Source of the DNA: Ravibacter sp964559125
GTDB taxonomy: Bacteria; Bacteroidota; Bacteroidia; Cytophagales; Spirosomataceae
Reading direction: 5' to 3'
Assembly: GCA_964559125.1 (NCBI GenBank)
Contig: CAZLGW010000026.1
Coordinates: 1-64,000, forward strand
DNA length: 64,000 nt
The notes under the pieces are model-generated. The model searched no databases. It was not told where the DNA came from and was given only the letters and a program-made list of their open reading frames with translations. This document shows, one piece after another, positions 15,249 through 25,527 of this stretch (position 1 is the stretch's first letter; the number at the start of each line of letters is the position of its first letter). Both the position numbers and the translations under genes were made by a program.

Positions 15249-18200
15249 GCTCACCGGAATCAATCAAATTCAATAGTATGTTTTATCGCCATTTTATCAG
15301 GTTATTGTTTTTTGCTTTTTTCCTGTCGTACACTCCGGCACACGCGCAGCAAGCCCGCGCCTACCGCCAATTCCACGAAGGGTTCAAGACCCCTCCTTCC
15401 AATGCTTACCCACTTGTTTACCACTGGTGGCTGGGAGGCCATGTCGATACGGTCAGGCTGAAAGAGGAGATCAAAGCTTTTTCTGAGGCCGGCGTAGCGG
15501 GCTTTACCATTTTCGAGATCGGCTCAAGGGATACCGTATTGGTAGGTACCGGCCCGGAATACCTGGGAGGTGAATCTCTCAAAAGCATCCGGCTGGCTGT
15601 TGAGGAAGCCGGAAAATATGGAATGGAAGTAGGGCTTAATACAGCCAGCAGTTGGAATGCCGGTGGCAACTGGATTCCTCCGCAGCATGCCGCCAAATCG
15701 ATCTATCAATCGGCAGTAACGGCAAAAGGCGGAAGTAAGCTCCAACTTAAAATACCCTTCCCCAACATCCCGGAAAGGGACGCGTGGGGCAAAAAACGGA
15801 TGATTGAGTTCGGGAAAGACGGCAGGCCGGTCTATAAGGAAGAGATCGCCGTGCTGGCCATTCCTGTCGTGGCTACCGGAAAACATGCGGACATCATTTC
15901 TGTTCACGACATTTCGTCCCATTTTAATCCTGAAACAGAAATGCTGGATTGGGATGCGCCCTCCGGCGAATGGAAAATTATGCGATACATCTGCTCCAAT
16001 TCCGGTGAAAACCTGGTTCTTCCCAGTAAATATTCTGCCGGCCCGATCATGGATCACTACGATGCTGAAGCCGCTGCTTTCCATTTCAACTATATCATCA
16101 GCCGGCTGCAATCGGTTTTAGGTGATCTACGGAAAACTGCGCTCAAAAGCCTTTATATGGCCAGCTACGAAGCCAAAGGATTTACCTGGACGCCTACGCT
16201 TCCGGCCGAATTCATGCGGATCAACGGCTACGACGTAAAGAAATTCCTGCCGATTTTATTTGATGGAGCTTCCTTTCCCGCTGAAGTAACAGCAGAGTTC
16301 AAAGCCGATTTCCAGCGTACACTGTCGGAGCTGATGATCCGGAACTTCTATATGAAATCGAAGGAAATATGTAATGCCCACGGACTGAAAAACAACAGTG
16401 AAGCCGGCGGGCCCGGCCTGCCGCTGCACAACGTACCGGTAGAGCCTCTGAAGGCTTTGGGCAAGGGGCTGGACATCCCCCGGGGTGAATTCTGGATTAA
16501 CCACGAGCGGTACAATAAAGACGGTATGGATATTCTGAGGGTGGTGAAAGAAGTATCGTCGGCCTCTCATACTTATGGCCCGAAGATCGTCGAAATGGAA
16601 GCTTTCACCTCGTTCCAGCATTGGCAGGAAGGGCCGTTTGAGATGAAACCGATCGGTGACCGGGCCTTTGCGGAAGGGATGAATCGCGTGGTCGTGCATG
16701 GCTCAACGCACAATCCTGCCGGTACCGGCTACCCCGGCATCGTCTACCATGCCGGTACGCATTACAACGATAAGCGGGTCTGGTGGAAGAAAGTAAGGCC
16801 ATTCAACGACTACCTGGCCAGAGTTTCTTATATCCTGCAAAAAGCCGATTTTGAAGCCGATATAGCCTACTACTACGGTGACACCATTCCCAACTACGGA
16901 GGACATAAGCACGGCAGATTCTCGCCCGGAGCCGGGTATGATTATGAGCTGGTCAATACCGAAATCCTGCTCAACCTGGAAGTAAAAGATGGCCGGATCA
17001 TCAATCCCAAAAACGGTGCAGCATTCAAAATCCTCGCCCTGACCCAGGAGAAGAAAATGAACGCCGAAGTAGAGACAAAATTAAATGAGCTGAAAAAGAA
17101 AGGGGCGGTTGTCGTCAGCGGGCCGAATCTTGAAAAAGATGTCGCTCAAATGCTGAAAACGCTAAAGATACCACCCGACTTTGAATACGACGACAAGGGA
17201 TTTTACACCCTGGACTACACCCACTATCGTAAAGACGGCCTGGATTTTTATTTCGTGGTCAATACAACCGGCGATTGGATCAACCGCACGTTAAGCTTCC
17301 GGCAGCAGCAGAAAACCCCGGAAGTATGGGATCCGGTAACCGGAAAAATTGCCGCTGTTGCGATCTTTGAGCAAGACGCCGGCCGCATCAGCCTACCCTT
17401 GTCGCTGGCTCCTTTCGAAAGCAAATTCGTAGTGTTCAGAGAGGGGAATACGACCAACAGGTTTAACAAAATCACCTCAGCCGGAACAGACCCGCCCAAA
17501 ATCAGCTTCCGTGAAACGGAGCTGGAAATCTGGGAAGATGGCCTGTTTGAGCTTCATTACGGCAAACAGACCCGGAAAATCACGAACAGGCTGAGCACCA
17601 AAACGCTCGAAGGCGCCTGGGAGGTTTTTTTCGATAAAAAATGGGGCGCTCCCGAAAGAGCCGTTTTCCCCGCTCTTACTTCCTGGACCTTGTCGGAAAT
17701 CGATGGGATAAAGTATTATTCCGGTACGGCACGCTATGAAAAGGAGTTTATCCAGCCCATGCATGCCAACGATCATACCGACAGCAGGGTTTACCTCGAC
17801 CTGGGCGACCTCTCCCACGTGGCGGAAATCTGGCTCAACGATCGTTCCCTCGGCATCACCTGGGCAAAACCCTACCGGTTTGACGTAACCGGGTTGCTGG
17901 TTCCGGGCCTCAATAAACTGGTGGTGGAAGTAGCCAACACCTGGTCGAACCGGATTACCGGTGATGCTATTACCGGCGAAAAGTTCACAAAAACACACAT
18001 TAAAGATACGTTTATTAAAGGCATAAATAACGTCAGGGTCCCGTGGAAAGATGTACCGCTGATCCCTTCGGGGTTGTTCGGCCCGGTTACGCTGACCACA
18101 ATCCTTCCGGTTGCGCTGCCGGGTGAGCTGAAAGCTGCCGGGATATTCTCCGACAACATGGTGCTGCAGCGCGATAAGCCGATAGCGGTATGGGGTACGG

Positions 18201-20014
18201 GTACCCCGGGAGACGACGTGACGATTCAGCTGGGGGACAAATCGGCACGTGGTACCGTGCAGAGCAACGGCAGCTGGCGGGTAGATCTGCCCGCCTTTAC
18301 GGCCGGCGGGCCTTACACAATGCGGGTTCAGGGGCCGGCCAAAAGGCTGGAATACCGGAACGTGCTGGTCGGCGATGTATGGTTTGCTTCGGGGCAGTCC
18401 AACATGGAGCACGCGATAAAGGGATGGGAATGGATCCCGCATTCGGCCATCTTCGATGCCGACAAGGAGCTAAAAGATTCGAATTACCCGAACATACGGG
18501 TTTTCAACGTGTCGCTGTTTCCTTCGCCGGAACCGCTGTCGGATCTGGCAGGTGACGATAAGTGGCAAATGGCAAGCCCAGCCTCGCTGGCCGGGTTTTC
18601 GGCTACAGGATGGTTTTTTGCCAAAAAGCTGAACCACGAACTGAACGTACCGATCGGCATCATCCACAGCTCGTGGGGCGGCACATCTATCCTGACCTGG
18701 ACCAACCGGAAGTCGCTGGATGATTTCAAAGATTCTCTGAACGTAAAGACCTTTACCGAAAATGCTTCGCTGCCGGTCTGGAAGGAAATCGTCGGTGAAA
18801 GTATACGGAATAACCGTGAGCGACGCAATAAAATAAGCTATGCCAGCGCTGAAGCCGAACACACGGTTTTTGGAAATACGCCCGGTAACCAGGCCTGGAA
18901 GCATACAGAACTCCCTGCGGGTGAGAAGCAGTTCGGGTATGTCGTCTGGCTGAAAAAAGAAGTCCGCATACCTGAAGAAGTGGCTTCGGGAGATCTGACA
19001 TTGAGCCTTGGGTTTCTAAACAGGCAGGCCAATGTGTATTGGAACGGAAAAGAGCTCGGCTATTTTCAATACCCGGCGCCGACCAGGATGACTATACCGG
19101 CCAACCTTGTGAAACCCGGTCCAAACCAGGTTGTGATCAGGCTGTCCAACCAATGGGGGGCTGCTCAGATCATAGGGAATCCCCGGGCTTTTGCTCTGGA
19201 AGCTCCGAACGGCGGATTTAAGCTTTCACTGGCAACGACCTGGGACGTAAGAGACGACCTGGAACCGATACCGGCCGCAAAACCCTTTTATGTAAACCAT
19301 CCTGCGTTTTTATTCAACGGAATGATCAATCCCATCATTCCTTACGGGATCAAAGGCTTTATCTGGAACCAGGGAGGGGCTGATGCCTCAAGGCCTGCCT
19401 TATATACGCAGCTTTTCACCCGGCTGATAGGCGACTGGCGAAAGCTTTGGGGACCCGACGAACTGCCGTTCCTGTTTTTTCAGGCTTCTAACGTCTATGA
19501 CGACCACCAATTTGACAGACAAAGTGATAGCCGAAGCTACCTGAGAGAAGCGCAGGCAAAGGCTCTTGCCATGAAGGGTACCGGTATGGTCGTTTCTACC
19601 GATATCGGTGATCCCTACGACGTCCACCCCAAAAATAAGCAGGATTACGGCAACCGCCTGGCTTTACAGGCTTTAAAAAAAGTCTACGGAAAAAACGTCG
19701 TTGCCGACGGGCCTGCCTGCCAATTCTTGCATGTAAACGGAGACACGCTTGTCATCCGTCTGGACAAACCGTCGGAAGAAGTAGTGATGCGTGAAAATAA
19801 CCCATCCGGCTGCTGTTTCGAACTCGCCGCCCACGACGGACAGTTTTACCCGGCCGAAGCCACCCTGAAAGGAAATGAAATTCACCTGTATTCCAACCAG
19901 GTCCGTACTCCTGCTGAAATGAGATACGCCTGGGGCAACAATCCCTGCGTATGCGTATTTGATCAGACCGGGTTACCCATGGCGCCGTTGCGGATTTCGG
20001 TTGCGAAGAAATAG
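15245..20014 (+). CDS. GH106-like alpha-L-rhamnosidase fused to a SASA (sialate O-acetylesterase-like) domain
   Basis: The 1589-residue enzyme has a signal peptide (FIRLLFFAFFLSYTPAHA). Residues about 35-930 are a GH106-type rhamnosidase (PLVYHWWLGGHVD, GLNTASSWNAGGNWI, then a jelly roll with DVTGLLVPGLNKLVVEVANT). From about 955 (FSDNMVLQRDKPIAVWG) comes an SGNH/SASA esterase module. It has catalytic Ser1052 in WFASGQSNMEH, the GIIHSSWGGT block and Asp1459/His1461 in DPYDVHPKNK; the last pair completes the triad. One chain could thus remove rhamnose and acetyl groups from the same polymer, such as acetylated rhamnogalacturonan. It acts outside the cytoplasm. ATG 15278 is an alternative start. 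The ATGA overlap with the fragment upstream and the lack of a promoter suggest transcription from the LamG gene's promoter. Confidence 0.85.
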   Translation: MSSPESIKFNSMFYRHFIRLLFFAFFLSYTPAHAQQARAYRQFHEGFKTPPSNAYPLVYHWWLGGHVDTVRLKEEIKAFSEAGVAGFTIFEIGSRDTVLVGTGPEYLGGESLKSIRLAVEEAGKYGMEVGLNTASSWNAGGNWIPPQHAAKSIYQSAVTAKGGSKLQLKIPFPNIPERDAWGKKRMIEFGKDGRPVYKEEIAVLAIPVVATGKHADIISVHDISSHFNPETEMLDWDAPSGEWKIMRYICSNSGENLVLPSKYSAGPIMDHYDAEAAAFHFNYIISRLQSVLGDLRKTALKSLYMASYEAKGFTWTPTLPAEFMRINGYDVKKFLPILFDGASFPAEVTAEFKADFQRTLSELMIRNFYMKSKEICNAHGLKNNSEAGGPGLPLHNVPVEPLKALGKGLDIPRGEFWINHERYNKDGMDILRVVKEVSSASHTYGPKIVEMEAFTSFQHWQEGPFEMKPIGDRAFAEGMNRVVVHGSTHNPAGTGYPGIVYHAGTHYNDKRVWWKKVRPFNDYLARVSYILQKADFEADIAYYYGDTIPNYGGHKHGRFSPGAGYDYELVNTEILLNLEVKDGRIINPKNGAAFKILALTQEKKMNAEVETKLNELKKKGAVVVSGPNLEKDVAQMLKTLKIPPDFEYDDKGFYTLDYTHYRKDGLDFYFVVNTTGDWINRTLSFRQQQKTPEVWDPVTGKIAAVAIFEQDAGRISLPLSLAPFESKFVVFREGNTTNRFNKITSAGTDPPKISFRETELEIWEDGLFELHYGKQTRKITNRLSTKTLEGAWEVFFDKKWGAPERAVFPALTSWTLSEIDGIKYYSGTARYEKEFIQPMHANDHTDSRVYLDLGDLSHVAEIWLNDRSLGITWAKPYRFDVTGLLVPGLNKLVVEVANTWSNRITGDAITGEKFTKTHIKDTFIKGINNVRVPWKDVPLIPSGLFGPVTLTTILPVALPGELKAAGIFSDNMVLQRDKPIAVWGTGTPGDDVTIQLGDKSARGTVQSNGSWRVDLPAFTAGGPYTMRVQGPAKRLEYRNVLVGDVWFASGQSNMEHAIKGWEWIPHSAIFDADKELKDSNYPNIRVFNVSLFPSPEPLSDLAGDDKWQMASPASLAGFSATGWFFAKKLNHELNVPIGIIHSSWGGTSILTWTNRKSLDDFKDSLNVKTFTENASLPVWKEIVGESIRNNRERRNKISYASAEAEHTVFGNTPGNQAWKHTELPAGEKQFGYVVWLKKEVRIPEEVASGDLTLSLGFLNRQANVYWNGKELGYFQYPAPTRMTIPANLVKPGPNQVVIRLSNQWGAAQIIGNPRAFALEAPNGGFKLSLATTWDVRDDLEPIPAAKPFYVNHPAFLFNGMINPIIPYGIKGFIWNQGGADASRPALYTQLFTRLIGDWRKLWGPDELPFLFFQASNVYDDHQFDRQSDSRSYLREAQAKALAMKGTGMVVSTDIGDPYDVHPKNKQDYGNRLALQALKKVYGKNVVADGPACQFLHVNGDTLVIRLDKPSEEVVMRENNPSGCCFELAAHDGQFYPAEATLKGNEIHLYSNQVRTPAEMRYAWGNNPCVCVFDQTGLPMAPLRISVAKK

Positions 20015-20188
20015 CCGATAACCCTCATAAAAGTGGGGAATCAACTGCGACACAGTCGACATTTTTACCCAATAATCTTCAAAAAACTTCCAATAAAATC
20101 ATATTTAAATTCCAAAAAACACCCTTGCCCCCTATCACAACTTACTGATTATAAAATACATATACACAACTTCATCTCTTTTCAGGCA

Positions 20189-20196
20189 TACTTTTG
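20189..20196 (+). promoter_or_regulatory. Candidate -7 element
   Basis: TACTTTTG matches TAnnTTTG, 74 bases before the ATG at 20271. No clear -33 TTTG is visible. The 20015-20270 gap holds nothing else that I can recognise. Confidence 0.35.
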
Positions 20197-20270
20197 AAAT
20201 AACCTGGTAGCATATACGGTAAAACAAAATAACCCGCCGGCGGCTGATAACCGACGGCATCTAACCCTAT

Positions 20271-20978
20271 ATGTATATGAACAAAAGTCTCATTGCTGTG
20301 CTCTTCCTCGGAATAGGTTGGTGCAGCTCCTGCCGGACAGTATACTCACCTAATACCGTTCATAACCCTCTTCTGCAGGAAAAAGGGGAATTCAAGGGAT
20401 TGATAGCTTCCAATAACCTGCAGGCTGCTTATGCCGTTACCAACAATATAGGTATTATGGCCAACGGGTATTACAATTCCTTCACAAGCGACGACAAAGA
20501 CTTCCATAACAAGGGAAAAGTGCTGGAATTTGGTATCGGATATTTCAATAAGATGCCGAACAACATTGTCTACGAATTATATGGCGGGGCCGGGAGGTTC
20601 AACGTTAAGATGGATGAGGACGCCGGAACAAAAAAATTCAACGCCAACGCTACCAAGCTGTTTATTCAGCCCGGCATCGGCTGGGTAAACCCTTACGTCG
20701 AAGTGGGGCTTGCTCCGAGATTTACGATGGTCAACTACGACAGCCCGGAAATCAGCGGCTACACCGCCCAGGAACATAGCAGCTACTATTTCGAAAGCCT
20801 GGCGACCAAACCCCACCTGTTCCTCGAACCGGCCATTACGGTACGGGGAGGCTACAAATGGGTCAAATTGCAGGTGCAGTACGGAAGGGCTTTTAAGCTT
20901 TCCAAAAACGAGCTGAACTATGATGACAATATAGGAAGCGTGGGGTTGGTGTTTAATGTGGGGGAATGGTATAAATAA
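20271..20978 (+). CDS. Putative outer-membrane beta-barrel protein with lipoprotein-like N-terminus
   Basis: The 235-residue product starts with a short hydrophobic leader (LIAVLFLGIGW) and a CSSC that could serve as a lipobox, although residue -3 is unusual. The rest alternates polar and aromatic residues in strands (GIMANGYYNSF, VLEFGIGYFNKM, IVYELYGGAGRF, VQYGRAFKLSK), ending with SVGLVFNVGEWYK. A final aromatic strand of this kind is typical of outer-membrane barrels. ATG 20277 is an equally good start. Function unknown. It stands alone between the rhamnosidase gene and a broken ATPase gene on the other strand. Confidence 0.65.
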   Translation: MYMNKSLIAVLFLGIGWCSSCRTVYSPNTVHNPLLQEKGEFKGLIASNNLQAAYAVTNNIGIMANGYYNSFTSDDKDFHNKGKVLEFGIGYFNKMPNNIVYELYGGAGRFNVKMDEDAGTKKFNANATKLFIQPGIGWVNPYVEVGLAPRFTMVNYDSPEISGYTAQEHSSYYFESLATKPHLFLEPAITVRGGYKWVKLQVQYGRAFKLSKNELNYDDNIGSVGLVFNVGEWYK

Positions 20979-21003
20979 GCTGTCAGGCTATCCGGGCGAC
21001 AGG

Positions 21004-21731
21004 TTACAATACTTTATCCAGATCTTGTGCCGCAAATACAACGGCATCACTGCGATGCTGCGATTCGTCGCCTCCATACACTAATACAGACTGAGCGTCA
21101 GGTACAATCTTCTTAAAGTATTTAAGACCTTTGAAAAAGTCGGGATTGATTGTTTTTCCGGATTTAATTTCAACGGCTTTGAGATACATACCGTCCTGTA
21201 TGAGCAGGTCCACTTCGTTTTGGTTGCTGTCTCTCCAATAATAGAACTGCGGGCGTTTCCCCCGGTTGTACTGTATTTTCATAAATTCGAGAATCACAAA
21301 ATTTTCAAAAATAGCGCCTTTGGCAAAATGAAGGGTAAGATCTTCCGTTCGTCTTAATCCCAGAAGATAGCAAAGCAAGCCGGTGTCATAGAAATACAGT
21401 TTAGGGGCCTTGGTTATCCGTTTGTTAAAATTCTGATAGTATGGGCGTAAGCGAAATACCACGTAAGACGCTTCCAGGACAGAAACCCAGGATTCTATAG
21501 TTTGACTGTTTACACCCACTTCATTGGCAAGAGCCGATGCATTAAAAACCTGCGCGGATCTTGTTCGGCCATCATCCGTTGATCCGGTAGTTCCACATTT
21601 ACATACTGAAATTCAGGGGAGACCAGCCTTGAAAAAGTAGTTTTCCCCGACTGGCGCGGTCCTGAAATAGATACGATTGGAAATTTGGTCAGCAGATCCT
21701 GTGCTTTATCCGTTAATGCCCTTAAGATCAT
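21004..21731 (-). pseudogene. ATPase with DUF4143 domain, broken by internal deletion
   Basis: On the minus strand, bases 21731 to about 21545 encode the N-terminal half of an AAA/DUF4143 ATPase (IVSISGPRQSGKTTFSRLV = Walker A, then VELPDQRMMAEQDPRRF). The frame then shifts. Bases from about 21560 down to 21004 encode the C-terminal DUF4143 half (ASALANEVGVNSQTIESWVS ... YFYDTGLLCYLLGLR ... FYYWRDSNQNEVDLLI). Intact relatives have about 380 residues. Roughly 110 residues that hold Walker B and the sensor region are missing at the joint. The two parts are separate, overlapping frames, so no complete protein can be made. The gene has clearly lost its ATPase function. Confidence 0.8.
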
Positions 21732-21963
21732 TTTATGTAAATTAAGAATCGAATTGTTAAATTACATAAAATATACTTAACAGACTAGTTATGAGCTAAT
21801 TTTAATATCCCTCTGCTCCACGCCGATAACTAACTATTCAAAAAAATATTCGCAGTTGACACCACCTTTTTTGTAAATTCAAACCAATTTTACGGCGATA
21901 TCGCGGCCCGCCCTATCGCTTTTCTACCTATTAACCCTTAAGCCTGCCTAACTTCCCCGCCGG

Positions 21964-24900
21964 ATGAAAGCGACTGCCTTCTTATTATTGGGTCTGTGGA
22001 TGGTCGTTTATTCCCTGCAGTTGAACGCTGAAAAAAAACAGCTGATCTGCCGCAACCTGACAGAGGCAAACGGGCTTTCCGACAACCGGGTCACCTGTTT
22101 TTTCAAAGACCGGGCAGGTTTCATGTGGATTGGCACGGAGAACGGGCTGAACCGGTATGACGGCCACAGCTTTATCGTCTACCGGCCGGGACAGGAATCG
22201 TTTGCAATTTCAAACGAATTTATAACAGGTATCGGTCAGGATGAGAACGGGATGTTATGGGTTGCCACGAAAAACGGGCTCAACAGGCTGGATGTCGATA
22301 ATGACTCGCTGACGGTTTTTCTGCCGCTTCACTCCGGCAAGGCTCCCTCCGGCGGAGGCCTTGCCAACAACCTGCTCCGGGATCTGTATACGGAACAGAA
22401 CAAAGTGTGGCTGGCAATCGATAACAGGAATCTGGGCTATTTCGATACCCGTACAAATGAATTCGTCTATTTCCCATGGAAGGAGTTCCTCTATAAAACC
22501 TTCCCTCAGTATATCAACGAATACGCTGCTATCCAATCCATCGAACCGGGCTATCCGAACGGGCTCTGGTTGGGCACCACGATGGGATTATTCGGCTTTG
22601 ACACCCTGAGTCACCGGTTCGAATACATCGGGGGCGGGCAGCGCAAGAACATCCGGTTCCTCAAAACCGGCAAGGACGAATGGGGCAAACCGGTAGCTGT
22701 TTTCCTGCAGGAAGAAGGAGAGCTGGGTATTTACCAGGAGGGGGCCGGGTATACAATTCCGGGAGCACGTGTCACAGAAATACCTTTTTTGAAAAACAGA
22801 GCGCAGCTCGACCTGTGGCTGAATATCGGGAGGAAATTATTCAGGTATGACAGCCGCAGCAATACCCTTAACCCGACAGAGCTGGCCGTACAGGACAAGC
22901 TGTCTGCTCCTCATATCAGGGATTCATTCAGCGATGAAACCCTCAGAAGCTGCTGGCTCGCGACAGACCGCGGATGCTATATTTATTCCGACTACCTGAA
23001 CCTCTTTCCTTTTACACGTATTGCTGCAGAAAATGAAGATTCACCCCTCGATATAAGAAATGCGCTGAGCATAAATGACAGCACTACATGGCTTGTTGAT
23101 TTCGGCGGTCAGCTGATTATACGGAGAAAAGACCACCCGCCTTCTTTTATAAGGAATATCAACGGTATTCCTCTGAAAGAATGTACATTCATTTTCCGCG
23201 ATTCCGAAGAAAGGATATGGATACTGGCAAGGAATCTCCTGTTTAACTACAACCAGAAAACCGGGAGTTTCTCCCTGGTAAACGTACCTTTTCCGGAAGT
23301 GAAGGTCTATTATGTGATGCGGGAAGATCATCTAGGAAACTTATGGGTAGGCACTATCAATTCGGGCGTATATATCTGGAGGAAAGCTGCAAAAAAATGG
23401 GAAAAACTGAGCGACCCGTCGCTTTCCATCCCCTGGTATGTGCGGGATATCCTGGTCGACAAAAACGGGCAGGACATCTGGGTAGCTACCTATAACCTGG
23501 GCCTGGTGCGTTACCACATCCCGTCAGGAAAGACCCATTACTATAGCAAGGACAGTACACCGCCAAACGGAATGCTGTCTTCCATCGTCACATGCATCGC
23601 CCAGTCCCGCGATAGTACGATCTGGATAGGAACCGAGTCGGGAGGGCTGAGCCGATATAACGGGGAGATTGACGGGCAGGCTAAATTTACAACATTTACC
23701 ACCAGGGAGGGACTCCCGGAAAATACCCTGTACGGAATACTTCCCGGCATAGATAATGGTCTGTGGATCAGCTCCGCCAAAGGTCTTGTCTATTTCGACG
23801 GGAAAGAAAAAGTAACGCATCAATGGCTTTCCTCCAACCATCATATCATCAGGCCGTACAACACGCTTCTTCATGAAGATCCGGAAAAGGGATTTGTTCT
23901 TCCGGTCGAACAGGGGTTCATCCACGTCAAATGGCCCGGCCCGGAGCATAAAAATGTGAGGTATCCGCTCATCATGACTGGTATCACCATCAACGATACG
24001 CTCGCTTTGCATCCCGTTTCCGAAATACCTTATCATAAGAACCAGATTGGCTTCAGCTACCAGCTTCTGAGATACGACGCTCCTGCCGACGTATTCTATG
24101 AGCACATGCTCGAAGGCCTCGAAAAAACCTGGAAAAAATCCGGCGGGATACTGGCGAAAACCGATTACTTCAACCTGCCTCCCGGAGCATTTACATTCCG
24201 GATAAGAGCAACTGACGCTCTCGGAAATCTGCAGAGTGAAGAATTACAATACAGCTTTACCATCGGCAAGCCTTTATGGATGAGATGGGAACTATGGCTG
24301 GCGGGAATATTCGCTCTCATTACATGTGCCTGGCTTTTATGGCGCCGGCAGGTCAGGCAACTGGCCGACGAAAGGATCATCAATTACTTCGCCACTTCCC
24401 TCTATGGCCGGAATACGGTAGAAGACGTATTCTGGGATATTGCAAAAAACTGCATCAGCCAGCTGGGTTTTGAAGACTGCGTGCTTTACCAGTATGATGA
24501 AGAGCGTAGATTACTGGTGCAGAAAGCGGCATACGGACCGAAAAATCCCGGGAAACACGAAATACTGAACCCGATCGCAATTCCGCTTGGCGAGGGCATT
24601 ACAGGCTATGCCGCACTACACGGCAAATATGTGCTCGTGCCCGATACGACCAGGGACAGCCGCTACATCCTCGATGACCAGGAACGATACTCGGAGCTCG
24701 CCGTCCCGATCTTCATAGGTGGAAAAGTCTTCGGCTTGATCGACACAGAACATTCAAAAAAGAATTTTTACACCCGGCGGCATGTCAGGATTCTCCAGAA
24801 AATAGCCGGGCTCTGCAGCCAGAAACTAACCCAATACCTTACCGAGGAGAAGATCAGGGCCTCTATTGCGCGCGATCTGCACGACGAGATAGGAAGCACC

Positions 24901-25443
24901 CTTACCAGTATCAACATTATCAGTAAAATCGCCATCGAACAGCATAACCCAGATAAAGTATTCGACTACTTAAGCCGGATTAAAGAAAACAGCAGCACGA
25001 TGATGGACGCCATGAGCGATATGGTATGGGCTATTAACCCGGAAAACGACTCCCTGAACCGTATGATCATCCGGCTGAAGGAATTCTGTTCGGAAATATT
25101 CGACCCTACGGGAATTGCCTATTTCTTTGACGTAGATGAAACGCTCCTGAACACCAGACTTACCCTCGGCTCCCGGAAAGATCTCTACCTCATCCTGAAG
25201 GAGGCCGTTACCAATGCAGCCAAATACAGCGGGGCATCCAGGGTTCTCATCAGCTTTCACGACCATACCCACTCCGTAAGGATCAAGGTAGAAGACAACG
25301 GAGTCGGCATGGATACTGACCTGGCCACCTCCGGCAACGGCCTCAGGAATATGAGGCACCGGGCGGCTGCCATCAGATCGGAGCTGGTTATCGAAAGTAA
25401 AAAAGGAGAAGGAACAAAGGTAACAGTGGATATGCCGGTGTGA
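21964..25443 (+). CDS. Sensor histidine kinase: Reg_prop propeller, Y_Y_Y, GAF, HisKA_3, HATPase
   Basis: The 1159-residue protein has a signal peptide and then a periplasmic two-component-regulator propeller (repeats such as GFMWIGTENGLNRYDG and GMLWVATKNGLNRLD). A Y_Y_Y domain lies near 690-760 and a membrane span near 770-790 (WLAGIFALITCAWLLW). A cytoplasmic GAF domain (about 815-955) precedes a HisKA_3 dimerisation helix with the phosphoacceptor His973 in ARDLHDEIGS. An HATPase domain ends the protein (LKEAVTNAAKYSG, then DNGVGMDTD and GNGLRNMRHRA). This resembles the sensing half of Bacteroidota hybrid two-component systems, with an added GAF. The response regulator gene follows 84 bases downstream and is the likely partner. 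The ligand is unknown, presumably an extracellular signal. Confidence 0.9.
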   Translation: MKATAFLLLGLWMVVYSLQLNAEKKQLICRNLTEANGLSDNRVTCFFKDRAGFMWIGTENGLNRYDGHSFIVYRPGQESFAISNEFITGIGQDENGMLWVATKNGLNRLDVDNDSLTVFLPLHSGKAPSGGGLANNLLRDLYTEQNKVWLAIDNRNLGYFDTRTNEFVYFPWKEFLYKTFPQYINEYAAIQSIEPGYPNGLWLGTTMGLFGFDTLSHRFEYIGGGQRKNIRFLKTGKDEWGKPVAVFLQEEGELGIYQEGAGYTIPGARVTEIPFLKNRAQLDLWLNIGRKLFRYDSRSNTLNPTELAVQDKLSAPHIRDSFSDETLRSCWLATDRGCYIYSDYLNLFPFTRIAAENEDSPLDIRNALSINDSTTWLVDFGGQLIIRRKDHPPSFIRNINGIPLKECTFIFRDSEERIWILARNLLFNYNQKTGSFSLVNVPFPEVKVYYVMREDHLGNLWVGTINSGVYIWRKAAKKWEKLSDPSLSIPWYVRDILVDKNGQDIWVATYNLGLVRYHIPSGKTHYYSKDSTPPNGMLSSIVTCIAQSRDSTIWIGTESGGLSRYNGEIDGQAKFTTFTTREGLPENTLYGILPGIDNGLWISSAKGLVYFDGKEKVTHQWLSSNHHIIRPYNTLLHEDPEKGFVLPVEQGFIHVKWPGPEHKNVRYPLIMTGITINDTLALHPVSEIPYHKNQIGFSYQLLRYDAPADVFYEHMLEGLEKTWKKSGGILAKTDYFNLPPGAFTFRIRATDALGNLQSEELQYSFTIGKPLWMRWELWLAGIFALITCAWLLWRRQVRQLADERIINYFATSLYGRNTVEDVFWDIAKNCISQLGFEDCVLYQYDEERRLLVQKAAYGPKNPGKHEILNPIAIPLGEGITGYAALHGKYVLVPDTTRDSRYILDDQERYSELAVPIFIGGKVFGLIDTEHSKKNFYTRRHVRILQKIAGLCSQKLTQYLTEEKIRASIARDLHDEIGSTLTSINIISKIAIEQHNPDKVFDYLSRIKENSSTMMDAMSDMVWAINPENDSLNRMIIRLKEFCSEIFDPTGIAYFFDVDETLLNTRLTLGSRKDLYLILKEAVTNAAKYSGASRVLISFHDHTHSVRIKVEDNGVGMDTDLATSGNGLRNMRHRAAAIRSELVIESKKGEGTKVTVDMPV

Positions 25444-25494
25444 AAGAGCTCCCCATCACATGATCTGGGTATACCGCTTCTGGCCCAAACCACT

Positions 25495-25502
25495 TACTTT
25501 TG
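25495..25502 (+). promoter_or_regulatory. Candidate -7 element for the response regulator
   Basis: TACTTTTG matches TAnnTTTG and ends 25 bases before the ATG at 25528. It suggests that the regulator can be transcribed apart from the kinase. No good -33 element is seen. Confidence 0.4.
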
Positions 25503-25527
25503 CTAGTCCTGAAGTCATCTCACCGAC

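Noticed and set aside
17477..18442. 321-codon minus-strand frame within the rhamnosidase gene
   Set aside because: It is antisense to clear GH106 and SASA motifs and has no recognisable family.
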